Part shown: positions 44,874-56,282 of the stretch, one piece after another
How positions within the stretch are numbered: position 1 is the first letter of the stretch
Layout of the letters: each line of letters opens with the position of its first letter
From: Odiellus spinosus
Taxonomy: Eukaryota; Arthropoda; Arachnida; Opiliones; Phalangiidae
DNA: 64,000 nt
Direction of reading: 5' to 3'
NCBI GenBank assembly: GCA_963920705.1
Contig: OY987226.1
Location: 9,054,501-9,118,500 of the forward strand
The notes under the pieces: generated by a model
The model's input: only the letters and a program-made list of their open reading frames with translations
Database searches by the model: none
Told to the model about the DNA's origin: nothing
Program-made: the position numbers and the translations under genes

Positions 44874-46017
44874 CGTGTGTCGTCCCCTCCTGCTTAACTG
44901 TTTTTAGCGTTGTTTTCTTAAATGAGAAGCAAAACCTACGTCACAAAACCCTCGGATCTTTTTCAATTCAGACAATTCTAAATTAATTTCACGTGTTTAG
45001 TGCGAGGCCCGAAATGAGGGTATTTGCGTATCACTTTAAATTAACTAAAACGCCTGTCAGTTTCCCTTTGGAAACTATTGAAAAGCGGGCGTTTCGTGTC
45101 TAAATTTAACCTAAAAAGATGATCTTTAAACCACCCTTAAGGGGTCCATAAAATATTCTTAAAAGCTTGTTTTATATACAACGCCTATGGGACGAGTTTT
45201 TTTGTGGCCTTAGTTTCATGCTGTGTGGGATTTTTTTGGGTGCAATTTAGGATCAACATATTTCACTTTAGTTCACCGTTGAAGCAATTCTGGTCAAAAA
45301 TCCTAAATATATTATATAAGATACCCGCAGCTGTATAGATAACAAAATGCCGGAATAGACGATAAATATCCCAGACTTGTATTGCGGGGGTTAATCTACA
45401 GCGTATACCTGGAATAGCAAAGTTCATTGTTCTCTAGGGCACCCTTCTACCCACACTTTGATATTATTCAATCTGCCCTCAATTATTTCCGACTATGAGG
45501 GCCCCCGTTGGCAGTTTCCAATTATTACTTAACTTTTAAAAACACCTTTTATATTTTTACTATATTCGCCCTTGAGAACCCTTCAACCCACGATTTTTAT
45601 GGTTTCATTCACAGAAAGTTGATTTTTTTTGACAATTTTCAAACTATTAAAAATTCAGACTTGAAAAGAGGCCGCGTTTGTAATCAATTTCACCTTAATT
45701 TGACAGTTCGTATAAGGTTAGATTTCTTATATAACTATGAGCGAACAAATTGCAGAGATAAATGATTACACATGGCTTAAGTCGTTGGTTGCAAATTATG
45801 GTGGAAAAAATCTGGTTTGTTTAGATAATATCTGTCACTTAGATATGACACGTTGTTTCGATTTTTTTAGAATAGTTGTGGAGTTAGAATGTTTTTAACC
45901 AAAGACGTTAGTATTGTAAGAAAATATCACAGTTAAGCGAAAGTTAGGGTTATATGATGGTAATAAATTTATTTTGTGACCATCTGGTCGCTGTTGATAG
46001 GAGAATGGTGGTTAATG

Positions 46018-46463
46018 TTAAAAGGGATAATAGTAATAAACAACACCTCTCAGAAGAAGACCAAGATTCTATTTGACCTTTATAATTCAAAGTGCGCAGA
46101 CATTTTTTGTTAGATCACGCGCTACGAATCCCTAAGATTGGTTAGTTCTCGATCGTTACAGTTTTTAACCCATGCTCATCAATAACAGGTCTACTACAGT
46201 TAACTACTTTATTTGCCTCTGTTGAACCGTGAACTCCATACATGAGGGGTGTTGTTTACAACTACTCCTATATGACACAGAAGTTTGATCGACTAAACCG
46301 TTAAATTCAAGGGCTAACGTAAACCACATGGTAAAAATGTATTCCATTTGATTGTTTTGTGCTTAACTGTACGCGTCTTGGCGCCCTTGTATGTTGTAGT
46401 AAACATACCCGCTTAAGTCTAAATCGATTAAAGATAACTTATTTCAAGAGTGTATCCCTTTAA
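46018..46463. mobile_element. Probable TTAA element, AGGGAT ends
   Basis: TTAA (46018-46021) is followed by aaGGGATAATAG; the right end GTGTATCCCT is followed by TTAA (46460-46463). The spacing, about 440 bp, equals that of other full copies, but the inverted ends are short and the interior is not obviously related. Confidence 0.4.
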
Positions 46464-47113
46464 AGCTAGAAAATATTCTACAAAACCAATATAGTGAAAT
46501 ACAATTTATCAAAACTGTAAGAACAATAGGCTGTGGCCATCAATGCGTGCCCTCTTAAACTACTATACTTTAAATACTGTATCCAATTTATTTCGTCCAA
46601 AAAAGTATGCTGTCTTTTTAAATTGTCAATGAAGTTGAGCGTTACGTTAATTAATAACCAGCCTGAAAATTGCTTCTAAGAAAATTAAAGAAAAAACATC
46701 CTAGACAGGCTAATCTGTCAAATGCGTGAAACCTTCTTCCGAAGTCAATTTTCGTAATCTATCAAGCGTGTCCTGATAATCATTGGCATTCGTGTCCAGT
46801 CAAACAAATCGTACAATCAACTTTGTACCCTGTAATGATTTTAAGCTCGTAACGTATAGTATTACGTGGCAACTCTGTTGTTATAATTTTCGTAGCTTCG
46901 TGTTCGTGGGGGGGAATTGGCAAAGATTAACTGTCTTTATGATTTTTAACATAATATCAATATGATGGTTAATACTGTATCAATTTTTCCCCAACTTTTC
47001 TTGTCTTGTAAATCTTCTTCAACAGAAGGATTGTCAGATTCAGTGTTAAATCTAGTTGAATTAAATTTAAATTAGAAGTTCCACATAGCTTTTTTAAGCT
47101 AAGGGACACGCCA

Positions 47114-47211
47114 TCCATGTAGGGTAAGCTAGGCAGAACCTTATGACGCTTACCGCCACCCCTCCATGTAGGGTAAGCTAGGCAGAACCTTATGACGCTT
47201 ACCTCCACCCC
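47114..47211. repeat. 49-bp near-perfect tandem duplication
   Basis: Two copies of a GC-richer unit starting tccatgtagggtaagctagg and ending cttaccgccacccc (one G/T difference). The high identity implies a recent event. It creates a minus-strand open frame of 79 codons that I do not regard as a gene. Confidence 0.85.
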
Positions 47212-48533
47212 ATGAGTAGCCAGTTGACATTTCTGTTCTTACCCAAGATGGATGTTGGATGAATCAGTATTTTAAGTTTGTCATAAAATGTGCAATATTA
47301 AATGGCAATATTTATAGTAGTTTCTGGGAATTACTCATCTGTATTTTAAACAAATACAAGCTCTTTCAGTTTAATCTCCCTTGAACAAGTAAATGTTCGT
47401 CACATTTCTGCGTTCATTTCTGTCTATAACTTGAAACTTTAATTATAAGGCCCGGTTTTATTCATTAGCGATTCAAAAGTGTTATTCGATACGTAGGAAC
47501 CTTTGGATGGATAGCCTTTTTTTTTTTTCTCGGTTGCATTGCAGTCCCCTTATACTTATAAAGTGGGGTTAGGCACTTGAAAATTGTGTAGGTGGAATTT
47601 TGAGTAGGAGCCGCGTTACGAAATCTTGAAACCGCTTATAGTTGACCCTGTTAGGAATTGCGTTAAAACATCTCTTGTACAAGTTAGGCATATTGCTTAG
47701 GATTTTCCATCTTTTAACTCAAGACGCTCGCTAACCTTAAGATAATTAATATAGAAATTAAAAGATAGGACGAAAGTTCATTTTGATTACATCATGTAAA
47801 CTTTATTTATATTGCAAGATATTGGTTTATAAGTTATAATTATGTTAAATAATTTTTGATGTTTTGCAATTTAGGGTTTTAATTTTAATATTGTGCTGAT
47901 TACGTTCTTGAAACTAATCCAAAACTTGAGTTATGTTTACTAAGTCTATCAAACTTAATATAATTGGCTTAATTTTAATTTAAACCCACTTGAGATAACT
48001 CTTAAAGGCCTACAATCAAACTAATAACGACTCTTCAAATTAATTTCATAATTTTAATTACGCCCATACAGTAGACGAAATAAAATATCATTTGAATTAT
48101 TTTAACCTCGATAATTACCGCGAAATTTTAGTTACCACTGTCACTTTAAAAAACGGTACATCAGAACTTAAAATGAGGAGGCATCGAAAATTGTTTGTGT
48201 CAAGCAAGCTGTAAACTTTCGCTAAAAGTGGGCCGACACTCAATTTCAAAGGAAACTCTTTCACTCCTTTAGCTTAGCTGTTCTGGGTTTTTTATTTAGG
48301 GTCTTATCCTACATAATCTAAGACAGTTTCAATTTTCAGCGCTTGCGAAGTTAACCTCTCTCTAAATCCAAAAATACTTAGAATATGTAAGTGTTGAATA
48401 TATACTTGCTGCATATTGATGCTGATACTAATTATAAATGCTTCATATATCACGTCATTCTAGCAAAAGCTCCTCTGCAACTTTCGCAATAATTCGTAGA
48501 GCCCCCTATACTAGATTTTCATTGGAAATAGAT

Positions 48534-48779
48534 CTAAAGGGAGATTGTGAAGGCATCACATTTCCTATAAATTAAAATGGGGAGCCCAATGATCCTATAA
48601 TTCCTGTAAAATCCTATATTTTCAAGCATGTTCTATATTATCCTTCATTTCTTTGAAATGTCTTATAATTTTGAGTTAGACATTTCTGGATCCAAAAAAA
48701 AATATAAAGAATTAGGCTTAGCTAAGAAAACCAAGCCTTTTGTTTAAGGTAAATAAATTGCTTTTCATTCTCCCTTTAA
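48534..48779. mobile_element. Short AGGGA/TTAA element
   Basis: CTAA (48534-48537) is followed by AGGGAGATTGTG; the right end TTTTCATTCTCCCT is followed by TTAA (48776-48779). The interior has aagaattaggcttagctaag, like the internal aggcttagc blocks of the family. The body is 238 bp, an internally deleted derivative. Confidence 0.5.
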
Positions 48780-50450
48780 AATAGTAAGCCGCTTAGAACG
48801 ATAACCGTGACAATACCTTTATGGACATGAGCCAACGTGAACTAATTTTAAACTAGGTTTTTGAATTAATTTTTCAACCGAGATGGGCTAGATTTGTTTA
48901 CTAAATAAAACTCAAAATAACAAAAATATATATTATTTTAATAGCGGCAAGAGTTTGCTATTCATTAAGGAAATCAGTTAATTTTAAGGTATTTTTCATT
49001 AACTTATAAATACTAAGCATAGAATTGGCTACTGCAAATGAATAACTGCCGTAATTAGTCTGTATTTACTAAAATACCCACATGATTTTTACTCTAATAT
49101 GTAAATATGGGGAAATATATTATTTTGTCTTGTTCAACTTGAGTTTGTCATTAAAAATGCAATACAAATTTAGAATTACCACCCTTTAAAAAAAAACACT
49201 AACTTTACCAACGATTAAAAGCGTTGATTAGATCATTAGCGGGTCATTAGCTTAATAAGCTATATGAAATCTGTGCCAAGAAATCCCAGGAATTTAAATT
49301 AAAAAATTAAAAAACCAAAACGGCGGTGAAGGGTTTCCTAATTTTCAAAATAAACATCCAAAGAATAATTCTATTAAAAAGTGTTAATGAAAAAATTCCC
49401 CTGAAACTTTTCGCTTGTTACTAAGCAACACATGTTGGGAGGAGGGCTTTTAAGACTCAAAATCAATAGAATCGTCTCTCTCTGGGAACTGTGGCGAAAC
49501 TCCCCGCATAAATTTTGATCCCATCCTCTGATTCCACTCTTAGTAGTCCATCCCAATAATGAAATTCAACATCTAATCATCCTATTTCAGTGTAGTTTCA
49601 TACTGATATCAACCGTGGTTTCATCCCTCGAAATCCATAGTATTTGTCAGTTTAACATCACAGCGAGTAAAAGCCATAATCTCTAAGTAATTTGAAGCCT
49701 AGACTTGACTTGATATGGAATATCCAATTGTTAGTCAAGATCAGCTTGGGTTTTAAGCGTGTAGGAAACTAAGGATAGACTTAGTCATCTCTAAATTAGA
49801 AATGAAGGGAAGTTAGGTTTGTTAGTAATGAAAACTTATCTTGATCCTGACTATATGGCTACCGCTGTCTAGACTAACATGAATAATCAATGAAATTGGT
49901 AGCCAGCATACCAACTTAACTTTGCACTATGATACGAAACCTGATTTTATATGATTTTGGGAACTGTGGAACTTAATCGCGCGGGCCGTTTTATCGCCCG
50001 GCTTTAGAAACAAGTTATCGTGGATAAAGGTATAGGAAATGGGGCGTATCTCGGTTCTAGAGACAACAAGAAAAATGTTTGGATATGTTTAAAGGCGGGG
50101 ATTTACAGTATCAGTTGGCAGCTAGCTTTAAATGGAGGCTTCGCTTGATATCCGCTCTTAATTTTAGCCTGGCACGATTCGCTGCGGGGGTGACGACCTC
50201 TTTTCAGACACGAGGGAGAATGCTGGGGTAAAAATGAGGGGCTTGTTGTTGGGGCCAAGGCCCCTCTCGTTTTCAAAATCGATCACTGACTAAATTGAAG
50301 GTTGTGTTTCAGGAGGTTTCGCTGTTGTTAACGAAGTACAAACATTCAAAGTTGGTTTTTTATTCGAAGGGAAACGTTTTTTATAAACTTTAGCTCCTGT
50401 TTTGGGTAAAAATAAAATTTTAAATTTTACAATTACTTTGGAATAATAAT

Positions 50451-50725
50451 AGCTGGATTTGTGGAGATCCTGAATTCTTCATATAATAAAGGTCACTGAC
50501 CAATCGAATCGCCTTAAAGATGAGCCTTTGCTTATTGGTAGATGACCCTTAAATGCGAAGAATTCAGGATCTCCATGAATCCAGCTAAGCCTATTTTCCG
50601 GGTAATTAAATTTATTTCTAGTTTAATATTTTTTGTAATTTTTTTTACAAAACAGGGATTAGGCCTGTTTTAAACGATAAGGAATCTAAAAAATCACTAG
50701 TTGCTAGTTTGCATTCTCCCTTTAA
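50451..50725. mobile_element. AGGGA/TTAA element lacking its left end
   Basis: An inner inverted pair of about 30 bp: agctggatttgtggagatcc (50451-50470), continuing tgaattcttc, against gaagaattcaggatctcc...aatccagct (about 50556-50585). It then carries the family's right half (ttctagtttaatatt, gggattaggcct, cgataaggaatc, gcattctccct) and TTAA at 50722-50725. It closely matches 28490-28798. No left terminal repeat is recognised. Confidence 0.6.
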
Positions 50726-51679
50726 ATGAAAGTCGTTGAAATTCCCATCGAATATGTCGTCACCACACCCTTTCTGTGGCCATAACTACAAAGTTGTCTA
50801 TTCTTTAATGGTTCCAAGTTTCCAACTCTACAACTCTTCTGAAACTAATTTCAGGCTTGAATATTTTTTAAAAATAAGATGTGGGAATACAATGTTTAAT
50901 CATCGCGTATCTGCTCAACCATATAGTATACGCTAGAAAAATCTTTGCCCCCTAGCAATGCAATGTTCAGACAAATTTGTTAAACTTAATTATATATTCA
51001 GCGCAAATTACACCCAATTTTTCTCACACACCCCGTAAACAAATTCAATCTTGCATATCGAATTTTTCTCGTCTCATATAGCTCTTTGATTAACCTTATC
51101 TTATTTTTTTTTCGTTGTGTGAAATGGTGAAATGATGAAAAATTATCTGTTTAAAAAAGCCGCGATCTTGTTTTATCACTGCTTAGTTTTCATTATCACT
51201 CAGACACGGTCTGCCGAGTTCTAGATTCCCGCATATTTGTGATGGAGATCATATAATATATCTCTATATATTAACTATTGTTCGATCTTGTATGTGGAAG
51301 TCCATATTTCGATTCTATCGTAAATTTAGGTAATATGTATCAAAGGGTATCGGGTTTTTGAGTACTTAATCAACATAATGCTTCTGTTGCGAAAATGCTG
51401 TGTTAAATTTAACACCATTAACAATAATTTATCTCCCCCCCCCCTATAATTATTCATGAAGAGAAATTGGCGTTACGAAGAATTCGAATAATATGTTAAG
51501 CCTAACTTCTTTTGGCTAGATCGATAACTATTTATGAATGACTTGTACCTGCTACAATTATGAGTTTTAAAGTAAATGTTATTCACAATTTTAATTTTAT
51601 TAACTTCTTTTATTAATTGCTCGATAAAATGCCTATTATATTTTTCGGTTTTATAAAATTTATACGTATGGGTTGACCT

Positions 51680-51840
51680 AGGGGTCAGACACTCTTGAAG
51701 TCGCTGTGCACCCGAGTTCACTGAGTTCAGGTTTGAGTGCATTGAGTTCGAACTCTAAATGAACTACGTGTTCAGCTTTGATAGTGCAAATGGTTCAAAA
51801 ATTTTGTACATCTGAGTTCGCGATTGTCTGCCCCCTCGAG
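51680..51840. mobile_element. hAT-like short element, copy 1
   Basis: It begins aggggtcagacactcttgaa and ends cgattgtctgccccctcgag, inverted ends matching the copy at 59316-59468 throughout (about 155-160 bp). The flanks gttgacct and gatgaccc agree at 6 of 8 positions, a possible decayed 8-bp target duplication. Confidence 0.65.
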
Positions 51841-51890
51841 GATGACCCGTTCTTAATGTGACAAATATATAAGCAGTTATTTTTCACATA

Positions 51891-52080
51891 AATGACGTAG
51901 TATTGCGGGAAATTTTCATTTTAAAAATTTCGAAAATGCCAATTATAAAATGTATTTTTACTGTTGCGATAATTTTTTTTCGTAACACGTTGAATCGTTT
52001 TCTATTTTTATTTTTCCGAAAATACTACTACAGCCAATGAGAAATCGCGCCACATGTGACGTTTTCATTTAATAAATACT
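51891..52080. repeat. Dispersed repeat related to the left-edge element
   Basis: It contains aatgacgtagtattgcggga, like the hairpin arm at 198-217, followed by aaattttcattt and later cgcgccacatgtgacg. It is a fragment of the AGTGA TTAA family or a relative; no ends were found. Confidence 0.4.
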
Positions 52081-55000
52081 CGTTATAATTTATAGTTTTT
52101 AAAAATAACGTAAATTGAAAGATTAACGGTTCGGCGTGTTTTGAACTAAGTTATTTTGTTTAGAACGCAATTATTTTTATTCTGAAATGCGCGGTCTTTA
52201 ATTAAACCGTCTTAGTTTCCACTCTCAAAACAAACTTTTTAAATAGAATATATTTTTAAGTTATGATAAAATTTTAGGGGATAGGGTTTAACAAAATTTA
52301 TGAAAGTAGGGCCAATGTCGTTGAAATTTCTATTCGTCATACCTTGCTCATGGTATACTTCTAGATTCTAGGGACATCTGTGCCAAACAGCTGCGCGCCA
52401 ATGCTAAACCAGTTAGAATAACATAGAAACCCTCTTTGTGCGTATATGCGTCATCTGTCACAACTTACTGAAACACCTATATTCTCTAAAAAAAAATTGT
52501 GCCTACTTATTTGAGCAAAATTAATGAAAGAAATTCAATTTAATATTCAAGAAAATTTGTTAGGCCTTGGTTTTATCACGAGTAACCAACCTGCCAATCA
52601 CAGTCTCGATAGACCCCATTCAAATTTGGCTGTAGTTAGGCTGCAAAATTCATACGTTATGATACTAGGTTATGATTGGAAGGTTCATTTGACTATTTCA
52701 TTCATTAAAATTGTACTTTAATTTTTAGTCTTATTAAAAGTAGGTTATTCTACTTTAAAAAAAAAAAAACTTATGACCTGAAATTGATTTTAATTATATA
52801 GGTAAAAGTGGTAAAAAGAACAATTGTAATTAGTAATTAAGATATTCGTTGGGAAATTTTATAGCCAGTAGGTTTAAGTGTCTTTCTTTTTGTTTTGTTG
52901 TTAAAATGGCGTACTGTGTTGGCCGATTTTTTACGCCAATGTAAAACCCGAGGCGCTTAATTTCTTTCTTCGTTTAAACTGCCCATTTTGTGAGCTAATT
53001 ACAAAATGATGGGCCTCTTTCTAGGAACATTTTTCTAGCGATGTTTATCGGGCTTATAGTTTCGAGAGAATGTAGCCTCATCTAGGGTATTATTAAACAG
53101 AAGGTCATCTTGATATTATTTAAAAAGACCGTGCCTCAACTTTGCGTTTCTTGAAAAAAATATGAAAAAGTTTGAAAATAACTTTCTTTATGCCATGGTA
53201 GACTTAGATGGATAATAAGATTTTTTTTATATAGTTTCAAAACTTATTTTCGGATTCATCATGCTTAAAAACGAATTCTAGAATTTTTTTCACGAATATT
53301 TGGCACTTTTTTTGGTGCTGTTAATATAAATCTCAAATTTCGTTTGAGTTAGTCGTGTAAAATCGTACCAGTTAGATAACCCCAACGACCTCTAGCCCTT
53401 TCTATGGAAATTCTGAAAATATATTCGAAAGTTAATCCATTTTTGTTTTACCCGAAAAATGTTCATTGTTTTATTTAGAATTTCTTTTAGCAGAGTTTCA
53501 GGCTATTCTATAACTTACCCTTTAAAAATGATATAATATCCTATTTTCCACAAATTTATCCTAAAATTCCTATTTTCTCGCCAAGTTTTATGTTTTTAGC
53601 TCAAAAATAAAATGGGATCATCTTTTCTTTCATCTTAAAACTGTTCTTAAAAACAATTTTTATGGATTATAGCGTTACTTCAATTAAAATATATTCATAT
53701 ATATTGTTTGATCTTGCATAAATAAATTTTATTATTTAGGCATCTTTATCTTATAAAATAATTAATACATTTTTTTGGGAGTAGCTGGAGAGCCTCTGTA
53801 TTTGAGATGTTTGTTGAATTATGTGCGAGTTTTCACTTTTATTACTTCACATTGTACTCGTCAGCAACACCTGAACAATATTTTGCCTTCATAATAAAAT
53901 AGTCAAGGTTTTTTTGATGGGAAAGTAAAACGTATTATCAATATTATTAGTACAGTTACATGGCAAATGATAGAATTTTAAATAAGTTATATTAAAACCT
54001 TTATTTGTGTTGGAATTTTAAACAAAAAAAATTACGCAAACATCGATTTAGGTCGTTTAAGAAAATATTCATCAGAGACTCTCAGACATTAGAGGAAACC
54101 TCTTGGGGGTGAAAAAATACACTATGCATCTTTATAAATATCTTTTTAGTGTTAAAACATTTGGAAAGGGTTCTAGTTGGTGAGAATGTGACCCCATTGA
54201 CTTCCGTTATAGTCCAACGCTTTTTAAAGCTTTTCCTAAAGGGATAGCATCAATCAAAATATTTTACGAGTTTTTTTTTACATATGTTTAAAGAAATAGA
54301 ACAGGAAAAATATTTAAATTATGTTAATAATGAATATAAAATCATGGGATTAGGTTGGTACTTTCACTAATCAAATATAAAAGCTAGTATAGAACTTGAA
54401 CAATTTGAATTTGTATACTTGATAAAGTTTGATCGAAAAAGGCTTAGGTAAAGTCGGGTTAGGTTAGTTTTATAACTCGATTCAAACTTATCAATTTAAA
54501 CCAATTATTTTTCTCAATATCTTTTAAAATTGTGTATTAATCGGCCTCGGCTGTCACGCAATCGTGCAAAATACTACGAGACTAGAACTATATCAAATAC
54601 AAAGTAAACTTATTCCAGAAAAGTAAAATCTATCAGCAAATAACTGTCTTATAGAAGCAGATCAATCTGAGACACCCAAGCGACTGCAATCGGCGTAAAT
54701 ATCAAAATAGAGACCTTACGGAGTAGGGAGGGAAGACAATATCCCCCTCCTCGACTCAAAATATAGAGGAAGATTCCAAATCGCTGAAGCGTAACGGGGG
54801 GTGGTAGGAAATATTTTCCTCATTCGCTTCTCGAACTTGGTTATACTTATGTGACCTAAAACTTGCATTTCACTGGTAGCATTACGCAACTGGCGTGATG
54901 TTAGTCATTTTTCTGGAAAAAGTTCTGAACTTTTGATCAAATGTAGGAACCGCGAAATTAAAAACATAAAATTTCATTTCCCTATACGATATTTTTCTTG

Positions 55001-55889
55001 ATGCTTCCCCTTGAATAATTTGCGAAGATTCTTCCGGCTAAACCGTTGATTCAGGATATAATGACATTTTGGGGTAAAATCCTCCCATATAATTTAATGC
55101 GATTAAAGGCGTTAATGTACTATTTATCTTCGTATATAACTTAGTATGACTAATACGATAGCGTTGTGGTTAAAAGGGCATTGCCATTTACTTTTTGCAA
55201 TATCTTTTATAAATGCCGTGATACAGACTCTATTTGCTTTTCTCGAACAAAAGACTTCCTTTGTTGAAATATTCATATACACTCATCCACGTAATGCTCC
55301 ATATATTTCCTCGCCATGATCTGTTTTGTGTTTGACCCCGTCGTCCCGCGGAAACTGTTTATTTAGGCTGTTGTGTTGTTTTTTCTGACAACGCAAAAAT
55401 TTCCCCCTTGATTTTTGTAGTAGGTTGTTTTTGAAATTAGACAGTCTTCCCTTTAGCGCGTGTGAGTGTAGCTGGCAATGTTTTTGACGGTACATCTACG
55501 GCTTTAACCTATTTATTGCGCAGGAAAGAATGTAGTTTAAATAAATACGGGTATAGCTGAAATATTAGCTGAAATTTTAAATGTTGGTTATTCCGAATTC
55601 CAAAATTACTATCTCATTGTAATTTACTGTAATAAACAATGATTTGAATTTGTTAATTTTGAATGCGAAATTCTCATTTCAAACGCTAAAATTTTTATTT
55701 CGGACTATAATCCCCAATACACTCCTGAAAAATACAATGTTTTCCGTGATATGCTGTACTATTTGACTTTGCGTTGCTAGGGCAAAGTGTCTCAGACGTT
55801 AGAAATTACACTAAGATGGTCTCAACGACGCCAAACACGAATATCTATTGATAAGTAGACTTGTAGACCATTTTAAAACGTTTAAACTT

Positions 55890-55965
55890 TGACCTCTTAG
55901 AGCAATTTGTTCACTTTTAATCCAAAGGTAGGTGGTTCAAACCCAGGGGCTTCGCTACTCGGTAG
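55890..55965 (+). other. Degraded tRNA-like sequence
   Basis: gacctcttagagcaa resembles a D-arm/A-box, cttttaa an anticodon loop (TTT), and ggtggttcaaacccagg a T-arm with a B-box. The anticodon and T stems pair poorly and the acceptor stem does not pair, so this is at most a tRNA pseudogene or a SINE head, not a working tRNA. Confidence 0.25.
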
Positions 55966-56282
55966 GCCTTTTTTTGGGGGTTTTAAACAACCTCGAGAAC
56001 CTTGCAAAGCTGCTCTTAACATACTAAAGATAAACTATAGTCTTCCCTTAAATATTTAGCCTTCAGTTTGTCGAGAGAACCACATGACATGGCCTTCAGT
56101 TTATCGAGAACCCCTTAATGTACCACACTATCGTATATTGTTATGTAAGGCTCGCTCTTCAGTTTTCCAATAAACCTTTTTGCAAAAATATAAGCTATAA
56201 CTTGACTTGATAATTAATATATTTAATTAATGCTGACTAAAAATTTGTTTTCTTCTAATTTTCTTGTTCAGATCGAAGCAAA

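Larger units (their letters stand above)
43560..56271. other. Gene-free region, possibly a large first intron
   Basis: No coding gene is supported. It contains a palindromic 41-bp duplication (44795-44873), TTAA elements (46018, 48534 and about 50451-50725), a 49-bp duplication (47114-47211), a hAT-like element (51680-51840), a dispersed repeat (51891-52080) and a degraded tRNA-like sequence (about 55890-55965). Stretches such as 53.5-55.8 kb show nothing I can identify. Confidence 0.5.

Noticed and set aside
47114-47211. Direct repeats as a CRISPR-like array
   Set aside because: Only two adjacent copies without spacers, in a eukaryotic setting; a simple tandem duplication.
55890-55965. Working tRNA-Lys gene
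   Set aside because: The anticodon, T and acceptor stems do not pair well enough; kept only as a degraded tRNA-like sequence.
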